DNA of 64,000 bases from positions 1 to 64,000 of the forward strand of contig NZ_BDAV01000024.1 in assembly GCF_001612635.1 (NCBI RefSeq), written 5' to 3'. This stretch comes from Nocardia africana NBRC 100379. GTDB taxonomy: Bacteria; Actinomycetota; Actinomycetes; Mycobacteriales; Mycobacteriaceae. The position numbers and the translations under genes are program-made. Positions 51,678 to 60,761 of the stretch are shown here, piece after piece. The notes beneath the pieces are model-generated. The model was not told the DNA's origin. It saw nothing but the letters and a program-made list of their open reading frames with translations, and searched no databases. Positions within the stretch are counted from its first letter, which is position 1. Each line of letters opens with the position of its first letter.

Positions 51678-53699
51678 CTATCCGGCGCTGACGTCGGCCG
51701 GTGCGGCGGTGGCTTCGGAATGGACGACCGCGAGCACGGCGCCGACGTCGACCTGTTGTCCCGCAACGACATTCAGCTCGGTGAGCACACCGGCCGCCGG
51801 GGCGGCGATGGTGTGTTCCATCTTCATGGCCTCGAGCCAGAGAATCGGCTGTCCCTTCTCGACGGCGGCGCCGACCTCGGCGCCCAGCCGGATCACCGAA
51901 CCCGGCATCGGCGCCAGCAACGAGCCCTCGGCGACCTGGTCGGCCGGGTCGGAGAAGCGCGGAAGCCGGCGCACCGCGACCGGGCCCAGCGGCGAATCGA
52001 CGGCCACCAGATCGCCGTAGCGCGCGACCTCGAACCGCCGCCGCACCGAGCCACGCTCGCCGGGCACACCGAGCACCACGACCTCCGGTGTGGCCTCGAT
52101 CAGTTCGAGCCCCTCGTGGCCCTCGACCTCGAGTCCGGTGCGGCCGAGGCGGTAGCGCACCTCGTGCGTGCCCGTCACCCGGCTCTCATAGGACTTGCTC
52201 TGCGGCTGCGAGGGCAGATTGCGCCATCCGCTGGGCAGCGCCGCGCCGACGCGCGCTCGCGCTCGATTGGCGGCCGCGTCCGCCAGCGCCGCGGCGACGA
52301 TGGACAGCGCCTCGTCGCCGGCCGAAACCAGCGGTGCCGCGAGGTTGTCCAGTCCGTGGGTGGCGAAGAACGCGGTATCGGTGTCACCGGCGAGGAAGGC
52401 CGGATGCCGCAGCACCCGCACCAGCAGGTCACGGTTGGTGACCAGACCGTGAATGCGGGCCCGCTGCAACGCGGTCGCCAGCAGATGCGCCGCCTCCTCG
52501 CGGGTGTCGGCGTAGGAGATGACCTTGGCCAGCATCGGGTCGTAGAACACCCCGACCGCCGAACCGTCCACCACACCGGAGTCCAGCCGCAGACCGGGCT
52601 CGGTCAGGACGGTGAATTCTGCTGTGCCGGGCGCGAATTCGATGCGATGCACCGCACCGCTCTGCGGCTGCCAATCGTGCGCCGGATCCTCCGCGTACAG
52701 CCGCACCTCGATGGAGTGGCCGCGCATCGGCGGCGGTTCCGGCGGCAGCCGGTGGCCCTGCGCCACCTGCAATTGCAGCCGGACCAGATCCAGGCCGGTG
52801 GTGCATTCGGTGACCGGATGTTCCACCTGCAGGCGGGTGTTCATCTCCAGGAAGAAGAAATCGCCCTGTTCGTCGGCGAGGAATTCGACCGTGCCCGCCC
52901 CCTCGTAGCCGATCGCCTCGGAGGCGAGCCGAGCCGCCTCGAACAACCGCTCCCGCATGGGCGCGATTCGCTCCACCAGCGGCGACGGTGCTTCCTCCAC
53001 CACCTTCTGGTGCCGGCGCTGAATCGAGCATTCGCGCTCGCCCACCGCCCAGACCCGGCCGTGGGTATCGGCCATCACCTGCACCTCGATATGGCGGCCG
53101 GTTTCCAGGTAGCGCTCGCAGAACACCGTCGGATCGCCGAAGGCCGATTCCGCCTCGCGCCGCGCGGCCTCGAGCTGATCCGGAAGTTCCGCCAGGGAAC
53201 GCACCACCCGCATACCGCGCCCGCCACCACCGGCGGAGGCCTTGATCAGCACGGGCAGCAGGTCCTCGGTGACCTCGTCCGGATCCAGTTCGGCCAGTAC
53301 CGGGACACCCGCGGCGTCCATCATCTTCTTGGATTCGACCTTCGAACCCATCTGCTCGATGGCCGCGACCGGCGGGCCCACCCACGCCAAGCCGGCATCG
53401 ATCACCCGGCGAGCGAAGTCCGCGTTCTCGGAGAGGAATCCGTAGCCGGGATGAATCGCATCGGCACCCGCGGCACGGGCGGCCTCGATGATCAGATCGC
53501 CGCGCAGGTAGGTCTCGGCGGGGGTGTTGCCGGGCAGCCGGATCGCCGCGTCGGCCTCGGCCACATGCGGCGCGTTCGCATCGGCGTCGGAATACACCGC
53601 GGTCGTGGCGATACCCATGCGCCGGCACGTCGCGAAGACGCGCCGGGCGATCTCCCCGCGGTTGGCGACCAGAACGTTCGTGATCGGCCCTACTGTCAT
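51678..53699 (-). CDS. Acyl-CoA carboxylase alpha subunit (biotin carboxylase and BCCP)
   Basis: The 673-residue subunit starts TNVLVANRGEIARRVFATCR. It has the biotin carboxylase ATP-grasp core (KASAGGGGRGMRVV and EMNTRLQVEHPVTE), a middle BT-like region and a C-terminal biotinyl domain with the target lysine in LEAMKMEHTIAAPAAG. It carboxylates biotin for transfer to an acyl-CoA by the beta subunit encoded just upstream (8-base gap). The arrangement fits AccA2/AccD2-type carboxylases or LiuD/AtuF-type enzymes. The start is ATG with GAGG nearby. Confidence 0.94.
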   Translation of the reverse strand: MTVGPITNVLVANRGEIARRVFATCRRMGIATTAVYSDADANAPHVAEADAAIRLPGNTPAETYLRGDLIIEAARAAGADAIHPGYGFLSENADFARRVIDAGLAWVGPPVAAIEQMGSKVESKKMMDAAGVPVLAELDPDEVTEDLLPVLIKASAGGGGRGMRVVRSLAELPDQLEAARREAESAFGDPTVFCERYLETGRHIEVQVMADTHGRVWAVGERECSIQRRHQKVVEEAPSPLVERIAPMRERLFEAARLASEAIGYEGAGTVEFLADEQGDFFFLEMNTRLQVEHPVTECTTGLDLVRLQLQVAQGHRLPPEPPPMRGHSIEVRLYAEDPAHDWQPQSGAVHRIEFAPGTAEFTVLTEPGLRLDSGVVDGSAVGVFYDPMLAKVISYADTREEAAHLLATALQRARIHGLVTNRDLLVRVLRHPAFLAGDTDTAFFATHGLDNLAAPLVSAGDEALSIVAAALADAAANRARARVGAALPSGWRNLPSQPQSKSYESRVTGTHEVRYRLGRTGLEVEGHEGLELIEATPEVVVLGVPGERGSVRRRFEVARYGDLVAVDSPLGPVAVRRLPRFSDPADQVAEGSLLAPMPGSVIRLGAEVGAAVEKGQPILWLEAMKMEHTIAAPAAGVLTELNVVAGQQVDVGAVLAVVHSEATAAPADVSAG

Positions 53700-53707
53700 C
53701 TCAGACC

Positions 53708-55312
53708 TCACATCCGGAAGACGCCGAAGCCCTCGGCGCCCTTGATCGGGGCATTGTGGATGGCCGACAACGCCATTCCCAATACCGTGCGGGTGTCGCG
53801 GGGGTCGATCACGCCGTCGTCGTAGAGCCGGCCCGACATGAACATCGGCAGCGATTCGGCCTCGATCTGGGCCTCGATCATCGCGCGCATGCCCTTGTCG
53901 GCCTCTTCGTTGAAGGCCTGGCCGCGCGCCTCGGCGGCGGCCCGGCCCACGATGGAGATCACGCCCGCCAGCTGCGCACCGCCCATCACCGCGGATTTGG
54001 CGCTGGGCCAGGCGAAGACGAAGCGCGGATCGTAGGCGCGCCCGCACATGCCGTAGTGCCCGGCCCCGTAGGAGGCGCCCATCAGCAGCGAGATGTGCGG
54101 CACCTTCGAATTGGAGACGGCGTTGATCATCATCGCGCCGTGTTTGATGATGCCCTTCTGCTCGTATTCCTTACCCACCATGTAGCCGGTGGTGTTGTGC
54201 AGGAACAGCAGTGGGGTGTTCGACTGATTGGCCAGCTGGATGAACTGCGCGGCCTTCTGCGCCTCCTCGGAGAAGAGCACACCGCGGGCGTTGGCGAGAA
54301 TGCCGACCGGATAGCCGTGCAGCTCCGCCCAGCCCGTCACCAGGCTGGAGCCGTAGAGCGGTTTGAATTCGTCGAAGTCGGATCCGTCCACCACCCGGGC
54401 GATGACCTCGCGCGGGTCGAACGGAATCTTCAGGTCGGTGGGCACGATGCCGAGCAGTTCCTCGGAATCGTAGAGCGGTTCGATCACCTCGGCGGGCGGA
54501 CGCGGGGCGGGACCGGTCTTGCGCCAGTTCAGCCGGCGCACGATCGACCGGCCGATCCGGATGGCGTCCTGTTCGTCGGCGGCGAGATAGTCGGCCAGGC
54601 CCGACGTGCGGGCGTGCATGTCGGCGCCACCGAGCGATTCGTCGTCGGACTCCTCACCCGTCGCCATCTTGACCAGCGGCGGACCGCCGAGGAACACCTT
54701 GGAGCGTTCCTTGATCATGACGGTGTAGTCGGACATGCCGGGAATGTAGGCGCCGCCCGCGGTGGAGTTGCCGAAAACCAGAGCGATGGTGGGGATTCCG
54801 GCCGCCGAGAGCCGGGTGAGGTCGCGGAACATGCGACCGCCCGGGACGAACACCTCCTTCTGCGTCGGCAGGTCGGCGCCGCCGGACTCCACCAGGCCGA
54901 TCACCGGGAGCCGGTTCTCCAGCGCGATGTCGTTCATGCGCAGGTTCTTGCGCAGCGTCCACGGATTCGACGTGCCGCCGCGCACGGTCGGATCGGGGGC
55001 CACGATCATGCATTCGACGCCCTCGACGATGCCGATGCCCGCGATCACCGAGGCGCCCACATGGAATTCGCTGCCCCAGGCGGCCAGCGGCGCCAGCTCG
55101 AGGAACGGCGAATCCTCGTCGATGAGCAGTTCGATGCGCTCGCGCGCGGTGAGCTTGCCGCGCTTGCGGTGCCGCGCCATCTTGTCCGGGCCACCGCCCG
55201 CGATGTTCTTGGCGTATTCGTCCTCGACCTCGGCCAGTTTCTCGGTCATGGCGTCGGCGGCGGCGCGGTAGTCCGCCGAATTCGGGTCGATGGCTGTACG
55301 GAGAGTGCTCAA
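53708..55312 (-). CDS. Acyl-CoA carboxylase beta subunit (carboxyltransferase)
   Basis: The 534-residue carboxyltransferase contains KLTARERIELLIDEDSPFLE, GGTSNPWTL, the oxyanion region FGNSTAGGAYIPGMSDY and, in the C-terminal half, LLMGASYGAGHYGMCGRAYD. The start is TTG 55312 (STLRTAIDPNS), overlapping the preceding dehydrogenase stop (TTGA). The overall pattern resembles methylcrotonyl- and geranyl-CoA carboxylase beta subunits more than the acetyl-CoA type; this is a judgement by eye. It works with the alpha subunit downstream. Confidence 0.93.
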   Translation of the reverse strand: MSTLRTAIDPNSADYRAAADAMTEKLAEVEDEYAKNIAGGGPDKMARHRKRGKLTARERIELLIDEDSPFLELAPLAAWGSEFHVGASVIAGIGIVEGVECMIVAPDPTVRGGTSNPWTLRKNLRMNDIALENRLPVIGLVESGGADLPTQKEVFVPGGRMFRDLTRLSAAGIPTIALVFGNSTAGGAYIPGMSDYTVMIKERSKVFLGGPPLVKMATGEESDDESLGGADMHARTSGLADYLAADEQDAIRIGRSIVRRLNWRKTGPAPRPPAEVIEPLYDSEELLGIVPTDLKIPFDPREVIARVVDGSDFDEFKPLYGSSLVTGWAELHGYPVGILANARGVLFSEEAQKAAQFIQLANQSNTPLLFLHNTTGYMVGKEYEQKGIIKHGAMMINAVSNSKVPHISLLMGASYGAGHYGMCGRAYDPRFVFAWPSAKSAVMGGAQLAGVISIVGRAAAEARGQAFNEEADKGMRAMIEAQIEAESLPMFMSGRLYDDGVIDPRDTRTVLGMALSAIHNAPIKGAEGFGVFRM

Positions 55313-56460
55313 GATTGGTACCCCAATCGCTTGGCCGCGAGGCTGGTCAGGATTTCGTTGGTGCCGCCGCCGATACCGAGGATGCGCACGTCGCGGTAGT
55401 GGCGCTCCACCTCGGATTCGCGCATGTAGCCCAGGCCGCCGAACAGCTGAACCGCTTGGTGGGCAACCCATTCCGCGGTCTCCACCGCGGTGTTCTTGGC
55501 GAAGCAGACCTCGGCGATCAGATCGGTTTCCCCGGCCGCCGCGCGTTCGGCCACGTGCCGGGTGTACACGCGAGCGACGTCGATTCGGCGGGCCATCTCC
55601 GACAGCGTGTTCTGCACCGCCTGCCGGCTGATGAGCGGACGTCCGAAGGTCTCGCGGTCGCGGCACCACTGCAGGGTCAGATCCAGGCAGCGCTGCGCAT
55701 GCCCGTAGGCCTGCACCGCCAGCCCCACCCGCTCGCTCACGAAAGCCTGTGCGATCTGGGCGAATCCGGAATTCTCGGCGCCCACCAGATTCGACACCGG
55801 CACCCGCACGTCGACATAGGACAGTTCGGCGGTATCGGAGGCCAGCCAGCCCATCTTCTCCAGTTTGCGGCTGACCGTGAATCCCGGCCGGTCCTTCTCG
55901 ACCAGCAGCAGCGAGACACCGGAAGCGCCGGGGCCGCCCGTGCGCACAGCGGTCACCACGTAGTCGGCTCGCACCCCGGAGGTGATGAAGGTCTTCGATC
56001 CGTTGACCACGTAGTCGTCGCCGTCGCGCACCGCGCTGGTGGTGAGGTGGCCGACGTCGGAACCGCCGCCGGGTTCGGTGATGGCCAGTGAGCCGATCTT
56101 CTCCCCCGCCAGGGTGGGCTTCACCCAGCGTTCGATCAGCTCCGCATTGCCGGACGCGGCCATGTGCGGCACCGCGATACCGCAGGTGAACAGGGAAGCG
56201 AACAGTCCGCCCGAGCAGCCGGCGTAGTGCATCTCCTCGGCCACGATGGCGGCGTCGATTCCGTCTCCGCCCGCGCCGCCGACCGCCTCCGGAAACTGGA
56301 TGCCGAGCAGTCCGAGCGCACCCGCCTTCTTGTGCAGTTCGCGGGGGATCTCGCCGGCGCGCTCCCACTCGTCCAGAAAGGGCAGCACCTCACGCTCGGC
56401 GAAACCTCGTACGGTAGCGCGTAATTCACGCCGCTCGGGCGTCTCCCAGACACTGGTCAC
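55309..56460 (-). CDS. Acyl-CoA dehydrogenase (FadE13-like)
   Basis: The 383-residue flavoenzyme has SLAITEPGGGSDVGHLTTSA, DDYVVNGSKTFITSGVRADY and the C-terminal FGGLGYMRESEVERHYRDVR, then GIGGGTNEIL. The start is GTG 56460, overlapping the AtuA-like stop (GTGA); further in-frame codons upstream run into that gene. It probably oxidises the operon substrate to the enoyl-CoA that the carboxylase then modifies, as citronellyl- or isovaleryl-CoA dehydrogenases do in related pathways. Confidence 0.93.
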   Translation of the reverse strand: MTSVWETPERRELRATVRGFAEREVLPFLDEWERAGEIPRELHKKAGALGLLGIQFPEAVGGAGGDGIDAAIVAEEMHYAGCSGGLFASLFTCGIAVPHMAASGNAELIERWVKPTLAGEKIGSLAITEPGGGSDVGHLTTSAVRDGDDYVVNGSKTFITSGVRADYVVTAVRTGGPGASGVSLLLVEKDRPGFTVSRKLEKMGWLASDTAELSYVDVRVPVSNLVGAENSGFAQIAQAFVSERVGLAVQAYGHAQRCLDLTLQWCRDRETFGRPLISRQAVQNTLSEMARRIDVARVYTRHVAERAAAGETDLIAEVCFAKNTAVETAEWVAHQAVQLFGGLGYMRESEVERHYRDVRILGIGGGTNEILTSLAAKRLGYQS

Positions 56461-58172
56461 GGTAGTAACTCCACGGGTATGTCGAGGTGGCGGGATCGCA
56501 GCCATTCGCCGAGTCCCTTGGCTTGTGGATCGAATCTGGCCTGGTAGGCGACGCCGAGGCCGAGCAGGTCCTCGACGATGAAGTTCACCGCTCGCAGATT
56601 CGGCAGGACGTGCCGGGTGACGGTGAGCTTCGCGGTCTCCGGCAGCAGCGCCCGCAGCGTGTCGACGGTGAGGGTGTGCACCAGCCAGCGCCACTGGTCG
56701 TCGGTGCGCACCCAGACCCCGATATTGGCGTTTCCACCCTTGTCGCCGCTGCGGGCGAGAGCGATGGAACCGAGTGGGACACGGCGGGTTTCACCGGCCG
56801 GCAGGGGCTGCGGCAGCTCCGGTTCGGCCACCTCGTCCAGTTCCCGGCTCTGCGCGGGCGGGGCGATCGCCACGCGCGAGCCGTCGGGCAGTACGGCGGT
56901 GTGCGCGACCTCGGCAGCATCGACGTAGCCCGCGGTGTAGACGCCGTAGGGCGCACCGTTTCCGGGCGGCGTGGTCATGGTGAAACCGGGATAGCTGGCC
57001 AGCGCCAATTCGACTGCGACACTGGAGAATGCGCGTCCCACCTTGTTGGGATCGGGGTCGCGGACCACGCAGCGCAGCAGGGCGCTGGCCTGTTCCTCGG
57101 TCTCGGCATCGGGACGGTCCAGCCGTGACAGCGACCAGTCGAGTTCGGCCGGGCGCACCGGCAGCCAGCTCTCCAATTGCCGCTGCGCCAGTGCGGCTTT
57201 GGCCTCGATGTCGAGTCCGGTGAGGACGAAGGTCATCTCGTTGCGGAAGCCGCCCAGGGTGTTCAGCGAGACCTTCAGCCGCGGCGGCGGCGCCTCACCG
57301 GTCACGCCGCTGATCAGCACGCGGTCGGCGCCGTCGGCGGCGAGCCGGATGCTGTCGAGGCGGGCGGTGACATCGGGACCGGCGTAGCGCGCGCTCTGGA
57401 TCTCGTACATCAGCTGCGCTTCGACGGTGTCGACGGTGACCGCGCCACCGGTGTTCGCGTGTTTGGTGATGACGCTGCTGCCGTCGCGGCGTACCTCGGC
57501 GATCGGGAAGCCGGGACGGTCGAGATTCTCGATCTCGGTGAAGAACGCGAAGTTGCCGCCGGTGGCCTGGGTGCCGCATTCGATGACGTGCCCGGCGACC
57601 ACCGCACCCGCCAGTGCGTCGAAATCGTCTCGGGCCCAGCCGAAGTGGGCGGCCGCCGGCCCGACCACCACGGAGGCGTCGGTCACCCGTCCGGTGACGA
57701 CGATATCGGCCCCTGCGTTCAGCGCCTCGGCGATACCCCACGCGCCGAGGTAGGCGTTGGCGGTGAGCGGTGCGCCCAAGCCCAGTTCCTGCGCGCGCGG
57801 AAGCAGGTCGTCACCCTCGACGTAGGCGATCTTCGGTGTGACGCCGAGCTTGTCGGCCACCTCGGCGACCCGCTGCGCCAATCCGGCCGGATTGAGTCCG
57901 CCCGCGTTCGCGACGATGCGCACGCCGCGGTCGAGGGCCAGGCCGAGGCAGTCCTCGAGTTGGCGCACGAAGGTCTTGGCATAGCCGAGGGCCGGATCCT
58001 TCATCCGGTCGCGGCCGAGGATCAGCATGGTCAGTTCGGCGAGATAGTCACCGGTGAGCACGTCGAGTTGCCCGCCCTCGAGCATCTCGCGCATCGCGCT
58101 CAACCGGTCGCCGTAGAAGCCGGAACAGTTGCCGACCTGGAGGACCTCCGGGTCGGCGCCGAGACTCGTCAT
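56457..58172 (-). CDS. AtuA family (DUF1446) protein
   Basis: The 571-residue protein belongs to the acyclic terpene utilisation AtuA family. Conserved segments: VGNCSGFYGDRLSAMREMLE at the start, IVANAGGLNPAGLAQRV, IVVTGRVTDASVVVGPAAAH and GHVIECGTQATGGNFAFF. A separate C-terminal domain (about 470-571) contains ARSGDKGGNANIGVW, the AtuA-like ferredoxin-fold motif. AtuA is needed for citronellol/geraniol use in Pseudomonas but its reaction is not established. It is the first gene of the operon, with AGGAGG ten bases before ATG and a TetR-type palindrome 85 bases upstream. The operon parallels M. tuberculosis Rv0971c-Rv0976c, from memory. Confidence 0.92.
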   Translation of the reverse strand: MTSLGADPEVLQVGNCSGFYGDRLSAMREMLEGGQLDVLTGDYLAELTMLILGRDRMKDPALGYAKTFVRQLEDCLGLALDRGVRIVANAGGLNPAGLAQRVAEVADKLGVTPKIAYVEGDDLLPRAQELGLGAPLTANAYLGAWGIAEALNAGADIVVTGRVTDASVVVGPAAAHFGWARDDFDALAGAVVAGHVIECGTQATGGNFAFFTEIENLDRPGFPIAEVRRDGSSVITKHANTGGAVTVDTVEAQLMYEIQSARYAGPDVTARLDSIRLAADGADRVLISGVTGEAPPPRLKVSLNTLGGFRNEMTFVLTGLDIEAKAALAQRQLESWLPVRPAELDWSLSRLDRPDAETEEQASALLRCVVRDPDPNKVGRAFSSVAVELALASYPGFTMTTPPGNGAPYGVYTAGYVDAAEVAHTAVLPDGSRVAIAPPAQSRELDEVAEPELPQPLPAGETRRVPLGSIALARSGDKGGNANIGVWVRTDDQWRWLVHTLTVDTLRALLPETAKLTVTRHVLPNLRAVNFIVEDLLGLGVAYQARFDPQAKGLGEWLRSRHLDIPVELLP

Positions 58173-58256
58173 CTGCGCGGCGCCTCCTCATGCGACGTGC
58201 CTGCCGCAGCGGCTCCGCTGCGTCGGGTTCCAGCGTCACATCGGGTCCAGAAAAAA

Positions 58257-58272
58257 TCAAGCCTGCGTGCTT
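58257..58272 (-). promoter_or_regulatory. TetR-type operator before the AtuA operon
   Basis: CAAGC (58257-58261), CTGCGT, GCTTG (58268-58272), within an AT-rich patch (AAAAAATCAAGC before and TGTTAATT after). CAAGC-type palindromes are common operators of actinobacterial TetR regulators of acyl-CoA metabolism. It lies 85 bases upstream of the first gene of the operon, which ends with a TetR gene. Confidence 0.6.
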
Positions 58273-58439
58273 GTTAATTGCGAAAGCCGCAGGTAGAAGC
58301 GGCGCGCCGCGCCTCGACCCGTCCGAACAGGGCCGATCGGGCTACCGCGAGCCGGTCCACCGGCCCACCCGGCCGCTATCGCGAACCGAGGGAACCGGCC
58401 GGTGTCCGGTGCTCGCGAGCCGCCGGGCAAGATGGCAGG

Positions 58440-58592
58440 GTGTCCAATTCCGTGATCGTCGTACTCCTGCTGGCCGTGGCCGGATTCCTGGTCGGCGGCG
58501 CCTTCACCATGTGGAAGAACTCCCGGGTGCTGTCGGTGATGCTGGGCGCCTGCGCGGTCCTCGCGGTCGTCGGCGTGGTCACCTGGTGGTAG
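58440..58592 (+). CDS. 50-residue membrane protein
   Basis: The short protein starts at GTG (VSNSVIVVLLLAVAGFLVGG) and ends AVVGVVTWW. It has two membrane helices joined by a short polar turn (MWKNSRV). Nearby GTG codons are alternative starts and AGGG is the only ribosome-site-like element. The strong hydrophobic pattern suggests a real small membrane protein of unknown function. It converges with the cyclase gene and is divergent from the AtuA operon. Confidence 0.6.
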   Translation: MSNSVIVVLLLAVAGFLVGGAFTMWKNSRVLSVMLGACAVLAVVGVVTWW

Positions 58593-58604
58593 ACCGCCCG
58601 GCGC

Positions 58605-59660
58605 CTAGTCGCCGGCGAGGCGGAAGATGCGCATCCCCTCCGGAACGCCGTTGAGCGGTGCGGCGAACATGCTGCGCCGATAGGGCTTGGCCGCGACCTC
58701 GAGCTCCTTCAGGGTGCTCGGCTCCAGCGCTTCGAGCGTGGTCTCCGAGATCATCGTGTTGCCGTTGCCGCCGGCCTCCATCACCCGCGCGGCGATGGTG
58801 ACGTCCACCCCCAGCCAGTCGCCGCCTATCTCGCGCGGCGTACCCGTGTGCAGGCCCGCCCGCATGCGCGGGCGATATCCCGCCACCTCGACCCGGTCCA
58901 GATTCTTCTTCGCGGTCAGGACCGCACGCACCGCGCTGTCCGGGGAGGCGAATACCGCCATCACCCCGTCACCCATGCGCTTGACGACCTGACCGCCGCG
59001 ATCGACGATCGGCGGTTCGATGGCTCGCGCCACCCGCCGCAACAACTCCAGCGTCGCCTCGTCACCGGCCGACAGCGACCATCGGGAGAATGCCACCAGG
59101 TCGGTGAACACCACCGTGATCTCCGCACTGCCCTTACCGCGGCCGACCCGCTCCAGCATCGCCTGCCAGACCTGCAGCGCGCCCAGACCCAGCTCCTTGG
59201 CGGCGCTGGGGTTGTCGCCCACGATCTTGTCGGCCGCGCGGGCCACCGCCCGCGCGCCGCCGGGGCCGGACAGCGACAGCGGGTCACCGAATGCCGGATC
59301 GCCGGGCAAGCTCTCGCGCGCCTTGCGAATCACACCGATGACGTCGGCCCGCTGATTGGCCGCGGCCATCAGCGAGGACAGCTGATCGGTTCGGCGCCGG
59401 CCGAACGACCGTAGCCGAGATTGCGCCTCGCCGGCCGGCGTGAGCGGAATCACGATCTCGACCTCCGAGTCGAGATCGGATTCGGCGCCGGCCTCGGGCG
59501 CGTCGACCGGCAGCACCGTGTCGGCATCGGCCCCCCTTGTTCCCCGCCGACCGGCGGTGCCGTTGCGACGCGACCCCGAACCACCCGTCCGGTTTCGCGC
59601 ATTTCCGGGACGGGCTGCGCGGGACGCGTTTTCGCCGTCACCGGAAGGTCTTTCGCTCAC
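58605..59660 (-). CDS. Class III adenylate/guanylate cyclase
   Basis: The 351-residue cytoplasmic protein starts at GTG (VSERPSGDGENAS). An N-terminal basic, Gly/Arg-rich region of about 50 residues and an acidic stretch (DLDSEVEIVIPL) come first. A helical regulatory region follows, and then the class III catalytic domain: metal Asp in VVFTDLVAFSRWSL (near 188), second metal Asp in KRMGDGVMAVF (near 229) and GVDVTIAARVMEAGG. The essential aspartates are present, so it should be active; the purine-specifying residues cannot be judged safely. Its product could be read by the cyclic-nucleotide-domain kinase at 7098 (speculative). Confidence 0.9.
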   Translation of the reverse strand: MSERPSGDGENASRAARPGNARNRTGGSGSRRNGTAGRRGTRGADADTVLPVDAPEAGAESDLDSEVEIVIPLTPAGEAQSRLRSFGRRRTDQLSSLMAAANQRADVIGVIRKARESLPGDPAFGDPLSLSGPGGARAVARAADKIVGDNPSAAKELGLGALQVWQAMLERVGRGKGSAEITVVFTDLVAFSRWSLSAGDEATLELLRRVARAIEPPIVDRGGQVVKRMGDGVMAVFASPDSAVRAVLTAKKNLDRVEVAGYRPRMRAGLHTGTPREIGGDWLGVDVTIAARVMEAGGNGNTMISETTLEALEPSTLKELEVAAKPYRRSMFAAPLNGVPEGMRIFRLAGD

Positions 59661-59999
59661 ATCCCGAGCGTAGCCAATGATCGCCACCTGCCACCTCTCT
59701 ATCGGACGGAGCGGGCACAGCGCTGGGTCCGCCGATGGATAACGTGCTGGTTGCCCGGCCGATGTTACCCATCGGCTCTTCCACGCGGAAGGTCCGGCGG
59801 CGCTGTTAACGAAGGCGTTGCACACAGCACACCGGCCCGATGCACAGCGCGAAACGGCTGCACATCGGGCCGGTGATCGTCACATTCGCCGGGCAGTGGC
59901 GGCTGTGACCGAGATAGCAGTCCCCCGACAGGACCGCCCTCCCGTTCCCGGGCTTCGCGAGGGTGAACGCCCGGGAGCGGGCAGGTATGAAATTGTGGA
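59661..59999. other. Intergenic stretch between cyclase and ABC permease
   Basis: Apart from the long hairpin at 59830-59875 no gene is supported. A short Cys-rich minus-strand frame here is formed by the hairpin sequence itself. The AT-richer part (about 59735-59815) probably holds the cyclase promoter; no clear -10/-35 pair is seen. Confidence 0.6.
59830..59875 (-). terminator. Long hairpin after the ABC transporter operon
   Basis: CACCGGCCCGATG (59830-59842) pairs with CATCGGGCCGGTG (59863-59875). A further CAGC/GCTG pairing inside extends the arms to 19 bases with two mismatches, closing on GCGAAACG. It lies about 125 bases past the permease stop, without a T run. Confidence 0.6.
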
Positions 60000-60761
60000 T
60001 CAGGCGTCGCGGCGGTCGACCACGATCAGCGCGGCGCCGAAGACGATCGCCACGAAGACGACGAAGTAGATCAGTCCGCCCCACGGCCCCCAGTGCCAGT
60101 GCGCCGCGGAGGAGTTGTCGTCGCCGAGGAATCGGTTGATGTTGGCGAAGGGCAGGAACGGCTGCACGCTGCGGCCGAAGCTGCCGAAACTACCGAGCAG
60201 CGTCTCGATCAGCAAGGGCCACAACACGATCAGCGAGATCGCCGCGGCGGACTGCCGCACCAGGGCGCCGATGCCGACCGACAGGACCACCGCCAGGAAG
60301 GCGTAGATCGCCAGTCCGTAGAGCGCGCGCCAATCGGCGTCCGAACTCAGGCTCATCTGCCGCCCCGCATCGCCGGCCAGCGGTTTCGCGATGAGATAGG
60401 CCAGCAGGCCCAGCACGAAGGTCAGCACCGCCGCGTAGGCGCCGGTCAGCAGGGCTTTGGTGGTGAGGACCAGCCATCGGTTCGGGGTCGCCTGGAAGGT
60501 GGTCCGGATGATGCCGAAGCGGTATTCACTGGTCACGGTGAGGGCGGCCATGATCATCAGGACCATCACGCCGAATCCGGAGACACCGACCGTGGCGCCG
60601 GCGGTGGTCAGGGTGGTTTGGTTCTCGTGGCCCATACTCGCCCGCGAAACGGCCGCGAACAGCGCGGCCATGCCCAGGCCCAGCGCCACGACGATCGCCG
60701 AACACCACCATGGCGACCGAGTCGAGGTGAGTTTGATCCGCTCCGCGGTGACGACACCCAT
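60000..60761 (-). CDS. ABC-2 type transporter permease
   Basis: The 253-residue membrane protein has six hydrophobic segments: about 20-40, 60-80, 100-125, 150-175, 180-195 and 225-247. A cytoplasmic stretch TSEYRFGIIRTTFQATPNRW lies between the second and third, a common feature of ABC-2 exporter permeases. It pairs with the ATPase encoded upstream, whose stop codon overlaps its start (ATGA). The exported substrate is unknown; the pair resembles drug or lipid exporters. Confidence 0.9.
   Translation of the reverse strand: MGVVTAERIKLTSTRSPWWCSAIVVALGLGMAALFAAVSRASMGHENQTTLTTAGATVGVSGFGVMVLMIMAALTVTSEYRFGIIRTTFQATPNRWLVLTTKALLTGAYAAVLTFVLGLLAYLIAKPLAGDAGRQMSLSSDADWRALYGLAIYAFLAVVLSVGIGALVRQSAAAISLIVLWPLLIETLLGSFGSFGRSVQPFLPFANINRFLGDDNSSAAHWHWGPWGGLIYFVVFVAIVFGAALIVVDRRDA

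Noticed and set aside
59806-60084. A cysteine-rich 92-codon minus-strand frame between the cyclase and ABC permease genes
   Set aside because: It runs from inside the permease gene through a terminator hairpin, has no ribosome site and lacks protein-like periodicity.
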